A DNA stretch of 9,445 nt, taken from positions 1 through 9,445 of the forward strand of contig JASGCF010000106.1 of assembly GCA_030054275.1 (NCBI GenBank), given 5' to 3'. Shown here piece after piece: positions 1 through 5,945 of the stretch (position 1 is its first letter; each line of letters starts with the position of its first letter). Source of the DNA: Limnohabitans sp. GTDB lineage: Bacteria > Planctomycetota > Phycisphaerae > Phycisphaerales > SM1A02. A program made the position numbers and the translations under genes. Below the pieces are notes generated by a model. It was not told the DNA's origin. It did not search any database and saw nothing but the letters and a program-made list of their open reading frames with translations.

Positions 1-1
1 T

Positions 2-802
2 GTCGAGTCGGTGCCGCCGGCGGCATCTTCTGAACCAATGACGCAGCAGCATGGAAGTGCCTCAGGACAAGAAAAGTCAGGACAAGAAAAGTCAGGGCAA
101 GGAACCAATACAGCCCCATCGAGTAGCGCGCCAACGCAGGAAAAGAACAACACATCCGAAAAATCGCATTCGTCTGAAAGTCCCACATCGCAAAACTCGT
201 CGTCAGCAAATGCACAGCCATCCACGAAAGCGGCCGACGATGCGTCGCAAAAGCCTTCGAGTACGGCAAACGACTTCGCAGCGATCTATGCGACATTCAA
301 GAGTATGAGTGGTGAGATTCGCGTCAAACTGCACATCGCAGAATCACCGCGAACCTGCGCAAACTTCATCAATCTCGCTCGTCGCGGGTATTACATTCGA
401 AAGCCGTGGGAAGACTTCACGCCCGTTGTGAGACAACTTGGATCACCACTTCCTCCGAATGCAATTCCGTATTCGATCCCATTGGAACACTCACCAAAGC
501 ACATGTTCGATGTGGGCGGACGGTTGTGTTTGGCGAATACTTCTGATGACCCAGGCGCTCGCGGCCATCCGTGCCGCATCTTCATCACGGTCAAGCCACA
601 AGAGCGTTGGAATCTCAACTATGTGATCTTTGGCACGATCGATCGAGGCCTCGAGATTGCGCAGCGCTTGACTGAAGGCGAACTCATCCAAGAGATTCGT
701 GTTGAGTCAGACCGCGAGGGTGAGGTTGATCGATTTCTCAAAGCACACGAGCGCAACATCGCGAAGTGGAACGCAGCGCTCGACAAGCAACCACTTCCAT
801 GA
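2..802 (+). CDS. Cyclophilin-type peptidyl-prolyl cis-trans isomerase, divergent, 5' end outside window
   Basis: Family role: cyclophilins catalyse cis-trans isomerisation of X-Pro bonds and assist protein folding. The frame is open to the left edge, and neither the GTG at 11 nor the ATG at 38 has a Shine-Dalgarno sequence, so I read this as the 3' part of a longer gene. The first ~90 visible residues are low-complexity (Ser, Gln, Asn, Thr, Lys), the kind of flexible linker that often follows a signal peptide or lipobox; none is visible, so export is inferred. The cyclophilin domain follows: IYATFKSMSGEIRVKLHI, then SPRTCANFINLARRGYY, then RQLGSP, RLCLANTSDDPG, RIFITVKPQERW and NYVIFGTIDRGLEIAQRL. 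The usual FHRV catalytic segment is replaced by WEDF, and the usual QFF by RIF, so activity may be weak. A charged ~30-residue tail ends the protein. It is convergent with the LON-domain gene, with 43 bp between stops. Confidence 0.82.
   Translation, partial: VESVPPAASSEPMTQQHGSASGQEKSGQEKSGQGTNTAPSSSAPTQEKNNTSEKSHSSESPTSQNSSSANAQPSTKAADDASQKPSSTANDFAAIYATFKSMSGEIRVKLHIAESPRTCANFINLARRGYYIRKPWEDFTPVVRQLGSPLPPNAIPYSIPLEHSPKHMFDVGGRLCLANTSDDPGARGHPCRIFITVKPQERWNLNYVIFGTIDRGLEIAQRLTEGELIQEIRVESDREGEVDRFLKAHERNIAKWNAALDKQPLP
62..91 (+). repeat. Two perfect tandem copies of a 15-bp unit in the linker of the cyclophilin gene
   Basis: The unit tcaggacaagaaaag occurs at 62-76 and 77-91, and a partial, slightly changed third copy follows (tcagggcaagg, 92-102). 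It is a multiple of three, so it encodes a repeated five-residue motif (GQEKS) without shifting the frame. This is a probable slippage-derived length polymorphism in a disordered linker. Confidence 0.85.
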
Positions 803-845
803 CACTCGCGAACACTTGTGCGCTGTCGCGCGCGTTCTTGGGGTT

Positions 846-1592
846 TCAGTTGTCATGTACCCCACGCTGTGACGCACTTGCTGTGCGTTCCGCAGCGTGA
901 TCGATCAAATCGCGAAGGTAGGTCAACTCCCGAAGTGCGCGACGCGCACGAGCCTTGCTACTTGGCTCTGCAAGCAATGCGTAGCGAACATCATCGCTTC
1001 GAGACAGCATGACATTGATCTGTTCGACAAGCACTTCTGTTGGAACACTTCCGCGGCGAATCCAATTGCGAATCTGCTCAAACCGCTGCATGCGCGCTAA
1101 CTCACCATGTGCAAGCAATGCGCCAATCATCCCCTCAAGCACCGGCAAGCGACGCGGGCCGCCAACGCGTGAAAGCATCGGCGCCAGCCGTGCAATACGA
1201 TAAAGCCGTCGACCGTCGGGTTCCGCGATGCTTTCGATGCGCGCGCGCGCGACGCCATGCACAAGAATTTGGTGGCGACCATCTTGCAGTTGTCGATGGT
1301 CCACCATCTTCACCACACACACCGCTGGTCGTAATGGCGGATCGCCAACGCGTTCACCGGGCCAATCACGCGCGGCGTAGGTTGCTAAAGCAAACGGTGC
1401 AGCACTCAGAATCTCGCCGTTCGTTCGTGCGCGAAGACAATCTTCGACCAGTTGCCGATAGCGTGGTTCAAAAGCAACAAGCCACTCTGCTGTGTGCGGA
1501 AATACTGGCACGGCAGGTAATGGAAAGAGCGCCATCGGACGCGAGAAATCCACACGCACTGGAGAAGACATCCGCGGATGATACGCCCCCAT
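846..1592 (-). CDS. Stand-alone LON N-terminal (substrate-binding) domain protein
   Basis: A 248-residue protein resembling only the N-terminal domain of Lon protease. The family hallmark is near the N-terminus: LFPLPAVPVFP (residues 22-32) and FEPRYRQLVEDCL (41-53). The middle strand region PAVCVVKMVDHRQLQDGRHQ and ILVHGVARARIE (89-120) matches the family's 'G.vg.i......dGr..i...G..R..i' pattern. A helical C-terminal half follows. No Walker A ATPase motif and no Ser-Lys protease dyad region are present, so it is not a truncated Lon that could degrade proteins. Such short proteins are common in bacteria; a role in binding unfolded or partner proteins is inferred from the domain only. The start at 1592 is preferred over the ATG at 1571 because AGGGGA lies 9 bases upstream. 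It starts 20 bp after the HDOD stop, so the two genes are probably co-transcribed. Confidence 0.85.
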   Translation of the reverse strand: MGAYHPRMSSPVRVDFSRPMALFPLPAVPVFPHTAEWLVAFEPRYRQLVEDCLRARTNGEILSAAPFALATYAARDWPGERVGDPPLRPAVCVVKMVDHRQLQDGRHQILVHGVARARIESIAEPDGRRLYRIARLAPMLSRVGGPRRLPVLEGMIGALLAHGELARMQRFEQIRNWIRRGSVPTEVLVEQINVMLSRSDDVRYALLAEPSSKARARRALRELTYLRDLIDHAAERTASASQRGVHDN

Positions 1593-1612
1593 GCGGGCGA
1601 ATCCCCTGCTTC

Positions 1613-2515
1613 TTACGCAGCAAGTGTTGCATTCGCGTTGTCAAGCGCAGCAACGAGATCGGTCCGAACGGTTTCAACCTGCGCGAATGACAGACCAAGT
1701 GCTTCGAGTGCTTCCGCCCGCACCGCACGATCAAGAATGTCCATTCGGAAACCTTCACCTTCCGTTGCAATACGGTCGGCGACAAAGATCAGCCACGGGA
1801 TTTGGCGCGACTCTGCGGGCGCTTCTCGCGGGTCGTGGTGATGTCCGCACGCCAGTGCAAGCGAACGCGGAAACTTCCACTCCTCACACAATGCTTCTCC
1901 GAAATCGCCGTGATCTGCACCAAAGACGGCGCGCTCGACGAGCCGGAAATCGATCGTTGCATGCCCGTCGCCGTCAAACTGCATATCCCGAAACACCTGT
2001 GTCAGGCGTACACGGTCTGTCTGCAGTTCCACCATGATCCCGATGTCGTGCATCAACCCTGCCAAGAACGCTTCATCAAGTGACTTCATTCCTGCTTCGC
2101 GTGCAAGCAGTCGTGCACTGGTTGCAACAGCGATGGAGTGTGACCAAAGATCTTTGGCATCGAACCGATCACACAGCGAGCCGCCTTTGAACAACTTTGC
2201 CAAACTCGCTGCGATGGCGATGTTCTTCACGGCGTTCAAGCCGAGCAGCGAAATCGCGCGATCAATCGAACCAATTTGGCGAGGAAGACCGTAGAACGCA
2301 CTATTGACGACTTTCAAAATGCGCGCAGAGAGCGCAGGATCGCGCGCAATGAGTGCATTGAGATCGCGTGCGCTTGATTGCGGATTCTCAACGAGATCAA
2401 TGATGCCAAGCGTCACCTCAGGAAGCGTCGCGATGTGACTGAGTTGCTTCACGGCCAAGTGCGCTGTTTGTCGTCGATCCGTTCCAGCGCCGACCATCGA
2501 ATGTGCAGCCTCCAT
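1613..2515 (-). CDS. HDOD domain protein (HD-related signalling protein)
   Basis: A 300-residue single-domain protein. The HDOD region begins at LPEVTLGIIDLVENP (31-45), followed by LIARDPALSARILKVVNSAF (55-74) and AISLLGLNAVKNIA (87-100), the most recognisable family segments. HD-type ligands are then visible: His126 (LWSHS), His156-Asp157 (GLMHDIG), His202 (ADHG), His225-227 (GHHHDP) and Asp247 (VADR). Many HDOD proteins have lost these residues, so a metal site may persist here. HDOD proteins usually act in signal transduction or regulation rather than as characterised enzymes; the target is unknown. The frame is open to 2716, but the ATG at 2515 is chosen because AAGGAG sits 6 bases upstream and the 67 extra residues show no family resemblance. 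The stop lies 20 bp before the LON-domain gene. Confidence 0.88.
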   Translation of the reverse strand: MEAAHSMVGAGTDRRQTAHLAVKQLSHIATLPEVTLGIIDLVENPQSSARDLNALIARDPALSARILKVVNSAFYGLPRQIGSIDRAISLLGLNAVKNIAIAASLAKLFKGGSLCDRFDAKDLWSHSIAVATSARLLAREAGMKSLDEAFLAGLMHDIGIMVELQTDRVRLTQVFRDMQFDGDGHATIDFRLVERAVFGADHGDFGEALCEEWKFPRSLALACGHHHDPREAPAESRQIPWLIFVADRIATEGEGFRMDILDRAVRAEALEALGLSFAQVETVRTDLVAALDNANATLAA

Positions 2516-2521
2516 CACAAA

Positions 2522-2527
2522 CTCCTT
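2522..2527 (-). promoter_or_regulatory. Ribosome binding site of the HDOD gene
   Basis: On the minus strand AAGGAG is followed by a 6-base spacer (tttgtg) and ATG at 2515. This fixes the start against a longer in-frame alternative at 2716. Confidence 0.8.
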
Positions 2528-2751
2528 CCGGCCTGTGGGCCCCCGTGACGCAATGTCCCTGCGCGCGAACGAATCGCGGACGCGTAGCAAGATCGGCCAT
2601 ATCTGCGTCTTGATTGATGTTGACGCACAAACTTCGGCGGAAGCAGGTCGATTCCCACGCTCGGCGTCTTTGATGCTTGTCACGAATACATCAACCAAGC
2701 CATACAAACGGAACAACCGACATGATCACGCGGTCGCTCTCGAAGCAATGC
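2528..2751. other. Intergenic stretch upstream of the HDOD gene, no gene seen
   Basis: No coding region is convincing on either strand. The HDOD frame stays open through part of it, but without family resemblance. The HDOD promoter should lie here, yet I could not find a pair of -35 and -10 boxes with proper spacing. I also saw no riboswitch-like conserved core. Confidence 0.5.
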
Positions 2752-2775
2752 CAGACAGAGCCTAGGCTCTGTCTG
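2752..2775. repeat. 24-bp perfect palindrome at the left end of the inserted element
   Basis: The half-site cagacagagcct (2752-2763) is followed at once by its exact reverse complement (2764-2775), centred on CTAG. The right half is the left terminal inverted repeat of the element at 2762-2930. The left half is an extra outward-facing copy of the same end sequence. In RNA it could form a 12-bp stem at most, losing pairs to the turn. There is no T-run in either direction, so it is not a classical intrinsic terminator. Confidence 0.9.
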
Positions 2776-2930
2776 ATGAATCCGCTGGGCTTCAATCCGC
2801 GCGGCATCCCGATTGCCGTTGTCGGCTTCGACTCACCGTATCGCTGCGGATACGGCTTCGTCTCGCCTCCTTGCCACTCGGGCGCCGACGCGGATTTCGG
2901 GCCCTGGGCGATCCGTCAGACAGAGCCTAG
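2762..2930. mobile_element. MITE-like element with inverted terminal repeats and CTAG target-site duplication
   Basis: CTAG at 2762-2765 and CTAG at 2927-2930 bracket a 161-bp core. The core starts ggctctgtctga (2766-2777) and ends with the exact inverse tcagacagagcc (2915-2926), with weaker similarity continuing inwards (gaatccgc against ggatcgcc). The core holds a further perfect hairpin, ccgtatc-gctgcg-gatacgg (2838-2857), and no plausible transposase. Small size, inverted ends and a 4-bp duplication of CTAG are what non-autonomous derivatives of IS5-like elements look like; the IS5 assignment is inferred from CTAG targeting, not from a database match. The right CTAG provides the TAG stop of the neuC-like gene. 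Alternatives are a palindromic intergenic repeat family or a composite hairpin with no history of transposition. Confidence 0.65.
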
Positions 2931-4126
2931 TAACTGCAGCGCTTCGCAAGCCCATGCACGGTGAAATCGCATGTCGCGAGTGTCTCCGCGATTCGACGCG
3001 ACGCACCGCCCGAAAGATACGGATGCGCACCCGAGGGTTTCCACGAGTTCGCCGCATCGAGTTCCCGCGCAAGCGCGGCGTGATCTCCAGACGCGACATC
3101 GCGCACATTGTCTGCGCGTTCGCGACCACCCTGCCGCGTGCCGACATTGATCGCGCGTACGCCGATCGCGGCACACTCGATGAGGCCGGCACTCGAGTTG
3201 CCGACAATCGCGCGGACCGATGGATGCTTGAGATGCGCGATGAAGAGTTCGCGTTCTATGTGCGTGAACGCGCGGACGCGATCGCGTCGCCGCTCAGCGA
3301 CGATCTCAATCGCGCGAGCGATACCCTCGCGCCCAGGATCGGAGTTCGGCGCAAGTGCGAGCACGCGGCCTCGCGCCGCCAACGCTTCGAGAACGGCGTA
3401 GGCATCGCGCTCCTCCTCCGCATCGGAACGGCCAACTGGATGCATCAGGAAAACAAAGTCTGGTGCACCGACTTCAGCATGCTGATGATGCGTGACCGGA
3501 GCAATCTCAGCGATGCCATCAACCGCTGGCGAGCCGACGAGATGAATACGCGCGGCATCCTCGCCAAGACGCGAAATCCGTGCGGCACTCTCGCTGCTTG
3601 CTGGAAAGTGCATGTGCGCGAGCTTCGTGATGGCATGTCGCATGGCTTCGTCAGCAACACCTTCTGCACGATCTCCGCCATGAATGTGCGCGACGCGAAC
3701 TCCGCCAATCGAAGCAGCGCTTGCAGCGGCAAACGCTTCGATGCGGTCCCCAAGTACGACCACAACATCAGGCGTGAGCCGCTCAAAGAGTGCAGCGAGT
3801 GCACTGACTCCGCGACCAAGCGCTGCAGCGTCGGCGACACGACCCGTCTCACCGGTACGCTGCATTTCGAATCGATGCACACGATGGCCGCATGACTCGA
3901 CCCAAATGATCGTCGGCTCGAAAAGGAGGTGCGTGGATGAGCCGAATGTGGGATCACTGTGCCGAGAAAGTCCGCGAGGCGGCTCGAGCAGATGCGCGCC
4001 GCCAGCGCATACATCAAGCGCGAGATCCGCTCGCTGAGCGATTTCATGACACACAGGCGCGAGAAGCCCCCACTCCGCGCGCGTGCCTGTAACCACTGCG
4101 ATCCGGCGCTGCGAACCAATGGTCAC
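2927..4126 (-). CDS. neuC: UDP-N-acetylglucosamine 2-epimerase, hydrolysing (NeuC/LegG type)
   Basis: Family reaction: release of UDP with inversion at C2, giving ManNAc (NeuC) or 2,4-diacetamido-2,4,6-trideoxymannose (LegG), the substrate of the NeuB-like enzyme upstream. Visible motifs: VVTGTRAEWGLL (11-22), VVLGDRIEAFAAA (123-135), AHIHGGDRAEGVADEAMRH (146-164), ITKLAHMHFPAS (166-177), GNSSAGLIE (309-317) and INVGTRQGGRERADNV (326-341); these carry the nucleotide- and substrate-binding residues of the family. The 399-residue length is a little above usual. Compared with E. coli NeuC there is an extra ~20-residue loop around 48-66, flanked by two HLL triplets. It starts with GTG, overlapping the neuB stop as GTGA, so it is translationally coupled. 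The TAG stop lies in the CTAG border of the element at 2762-2930. Sugar specificity cannot be read from the sequence. Confidence 0.9.
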   Translation of the reverse strand: MTIGSQRRIAVVTGTRAEWGLLAPVCHEIAQRADLALDVCAGGAHLLEPPRGLSRHSDPTFGSSTHLLFEPTIIWVESCGHRVHRFEMQRTGETGRVADAAALGRGVSALAALFERLTPDVVVVLGDRIEAFAAASAASIGGVRVAHIHGGDRAEGVADEAMRHAITKLAHMHFPASSESAARISRLGEDAARIHLVGSPAVDGIAEIAPVTHHQHAEVGAPDFVFLMHPVGRSDAEEERDAYAVLEALAARGRVLALAPNSDPGREGIARAIEIVAERRRDRVRAFTHIERELFIAHLKHPSVRAIVGNSSAGLIECAAIGVRAINVGTRQGGRERADNVRDVASGDHAALARELDAANSWKPSGAHPYLSGGASRRIAETLATCDFTVHGLAKRCSY

Positions 4127-5220
4127 AGTCCGCTCTCCGCAGCAACCGGCCAGAGGATGTCTGCTTCTACCAGCACGCGATCGGCCTCGACGGCGCGTGC
4201 CAACCGCCGTCCGACGATGTCATCGAGCCTGCTCGCGCAGATGCCTGTGCCAGGACGCTTCACGCACAGATCCGCCGGTGTCACAAGATGACCCTCTGGA
4301 AGATCACACACCGCGACGAGCGACTGTCGGCTCACCGTTCGCACATCGCGCTCGACTGTTTGGAGTTCCTTCGTGAATCCTCCAACCATCCGCGCAGCAC
4401 GATGCGCAAGCGCGACATAACCCGCGAATTGCATGGGATCTAGGCTTGCTGCGTGATCTGGTCCGCATGCACCGCGGTCGTATGTGAGATGTTTCTCAAG
4501 AATCGCTGCACCTGCTGCAACCGCAAGTCCACCTGTATCCATCGACGCGGTGTGATCGCTGTAGCCAACGGTGCGTCCTGTGATCGCTCGAATTTCATGC
4601 ATCGCGCCAATCGCTGCGACATCATCTCGAGCAGGGTAACTCGATGTGCACTGGAGAAATGCCAGTTGTCGAACATCTGCAAGCCAACGCGCTGCCTGTG
4701 CAACCTCTTCTCGCGTTGCAGCACCCGTCGAAACGATAAGCGGCTTCCCGAACGAAGCAACCGTTTGAAGGAGCGGGAGATTCACCAAATCTGGCGACGC
4801 CGTCTTGAATGCATGCCATGACTGCTCGCGGGCAAAGGCAAACAGCGGAAGCGAAAATACAGTCACGATCGGAACCAAACCACAGTCCACGCATTCATCT
4901 GCAAGTCGACCAAGTTCATCAGGCTTGAGTGCCAACGCAGTAAGCATGTCGCGTGGATCACTCGCGCCTTGCAGTTTCTGATACGCAGCAAGCACTGCAT
5001 CGCGCGACATCAGCATCGCTGCGTCAAACATCTGAAACTTCGCAGCATCCGCGCCAGCATCACGCGCTGCGTGCACAAGCTCACGCGCACGCTGGAATGA
5101 TCCGTCGTGATTCACACCAATCTCAGCGATCACGAACGGAGTCCGACCAGCCCCAATTTCACGGCCGCCTAGAAAGAACGGTTCGCCACGACGCCCATCA
5201 TCGTTCCAACAGGGATTCAT
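4123..5220 (-). CDS. neuB: N-acetylneuraminate / legionaminate synthase (NeuB family)
   Basis: Family reaction: condensation of a six-carbon HexNAc-type sugar with phosphoenolpyruvate to a nine-carbon nonulosonic acid. The TIM-barrel domain (about 25-285) shows AEIGVNHDG (32-40), ADAAKFQMF (57-65), STGAATREE (164-172), LQCTSSYPA (189-197), GYSDHT (219-224), EKHLTYDR (242-249) and GPDHAASLDP (253-262), which include the PEP-, metal- and sugar-binding residues. A C-terminal SAF/antifreeze-like domain follows (about 297-355), with SLVAVCDLPEGHLVTPADL and KRPGTGI (321-327). The 365-residue length is normal. GAGGAGG lies 7 bases before the ATG, inside the end of neuA, and the ATGA overlap couples the two. 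LegI is an equally good name; PseI is less likely because the partner is a NeuC-type epimerase. Confidence 0.93.
   Translation of the reverse strand: MNPCWNDDGRRGEPFFLGGREIGAGRTPFVIAEIGVNHDGSFQRARELVHAARDAGADAAKFQMFDAAMLMSRDAVLAAYQKLQGASDPRDMLTALALKPDELGRLADECVDCGLVPIVTVFSLPLFAFAREQSWHAFKTASPDLVNLPLLQTVASFGKPLIVSTGAATREEVAQAARWLADVRQLAFLQCTSSYPARDDVAAIGAMHEIRAITGRTVGYSDHTASMDTGGLAVAAGAAILEKHLTYDRGACGPDHAASLDPMQFAGYVALAHRAARMVGGFTKELQTVERDVRTVSRQSLVAVCDLPEGHLVTPADLCVKRPGTGICASRLDDIVGRRLARAVEADRVLVEADILWPVAAESGL
4133..4138 (-). promoter_or_regulatory. Ribosome binding site of the neuC-like gene
   Basis: GGAGAG, 6 bases before the GTG at 4126, inside the last codons of neuB. It supports the non-ATG start and the GTGA overlap. 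Confidence 0.65.
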
Positions 5221-5945
5221 GCGGGAACCTCCTCGCGACTTTGTAGTAGTGCCTCAGCCACTGCGAGATCAAGTGCGGAATCAACATCAATCACATCGCC
5301 TTCGCGCGTTTCGATTCCGCGGCGATCACGCCCAAAGAACGCATGTGGCTCACCCTCGCGAACATCAAACAGACTTGCGCGCCGAACGGCGATCACACCG
5401 CCATCAGGCATGAAGAGCGGCGGCAATTCTTGGCGTCGATAGATGCGATTCTCGACAAACTGTGCAACGCGTCCCTCGTGGTCAAGTCGCGACATCCAGT
5501 ACGGATGCGTCTTGCCTACGCGATAGTAACTTTGCACGCTATCTGCGCCTGATGTCAAGAGAAGTTCCACAGCACGATCTGCAAGATCAGCAGGTCGTAC
5601 AGGAACATTGGCGTACAACACAAGCACAATCTCTGCGCGTGAACCACTTGCAAGAACTGCGTGTCGCGCGGCTGCATCAACTGTCGCTGTGTCATTCGAG
5701 ATGTCATCCGGGCGGAGAAACACCTCAGCACCTTCACTGCGCGCGATCGAGGCGATTTCATCACCGTCGGTCGAAACAATCGTGCGGTCAACACTGCGCG
5801 ACGCGCGAGCGAAGCGAATCGAGCGCGCCACCATTGGAACACCATGCACGGGCAACGCGTTTTTTCGCGGTAATCCCTTACTTCCTGCGCGGCCAATCAC
5901 CACAGCCAGTACGCGCTCGGTTGCGTCTTGATGAGGCAAACTCAT
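5217..5945 (-). CDS. neuA: Acylneuraminate (CMP-nonulosonate) cytidylyltransferase
   Basis: Family reaction: CTP plus nonulosonic acid gives CMP-nonulosonic acid and pyrophosphate, the donor for the Maf transferase encoded just upstream. The N-terminal CTP-binding motif is clear: GRAGSKGLPRKN (18-29), followed by TIVSTDGDEIASIA (55-68) and LRPDDISNDTATVDAA (77-92). The usual LQPTSPLR segment is altered to VLYANVPVRP (109-118), so the family Gln is Tyr. The C-terminal metal-site region is typical: GDVIDVDSALDLAVAEALL (216-234). The 242-residue length is normal. The ATG forms ATGA with the stop of the Maf gene, and AAGGA lies 10 bases upstream. It ends with an ATGA overlap into neuB. LegF is an equivalent name if the sugar is legionaminic acid. 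Confidence 0.9.
   Translation of the reverse strand: MSLPHQDATERVLAVVIGRAGSKGLPRKNALPVHGVPMVARSIRFARASRSVDRTIVSTDGDEIASIARSEGAEVFLRPDDISNDTATVDAAARHAVLASGSRAEIVLVLYANVPVRPADLADRAVELLLTSGADSVQSYYRVGKTHPYWMSRLDHEGRVAQFVENRIYRRQELPPLFMPDGGVIAVRRASLFDVREGEPHAFFGRDRRGIETREGDVIDVDSALDLAVAEALLQSREEVPA
5228..5234 (-). promoter_or_regulatory. Ribosome binding site of the neuB-like gene
   Basis: GAGGAGG, 7 bases before the ATG at 5220, located within the coding end of neuA. It is the strongest Shine-Dalgarno in the operon and suggests independent as well as coupled initiation. Confidence 0.75.

Noticed and set aside
803..845. Bidirectional terminator between the convergent cyclophilin and LON-domain genes
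   Set aside because: Only weak, interrupted inverted repeats and no T-run are present.
1239..1251. Alternating GC run of 13 bases in the LON-domain gene as a phase-variation tract
   Set aside because: It is short, encodes ordinary Ala-Arg codons in frame, and there is no sign of frame disruption or regulatory logic.
2516..2660. Riboswitch upstream of the HDOD gene
   Set aside because: The leader has no recognisable conserved core, such as that of cyclic-di-GMP motifs, and no terminator-like hairpin next to the ribosome site.
2516..2716. N-terminal extension of the HDOD frame up to an ATG at 2716
   Set aside because: The 67 extra residues have no family resemblance, and AAGGAG 6 bases before the ATG at 2515 marks a better start.
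2813..3895. Long plus-strand reading frame (360 codons) opposite neuC
   Set aside because: It lies almost wholly opposite the well-supported neuC gene, shows no recognisable domain, and its Arg-rich composition is typical of an antisense shadow.
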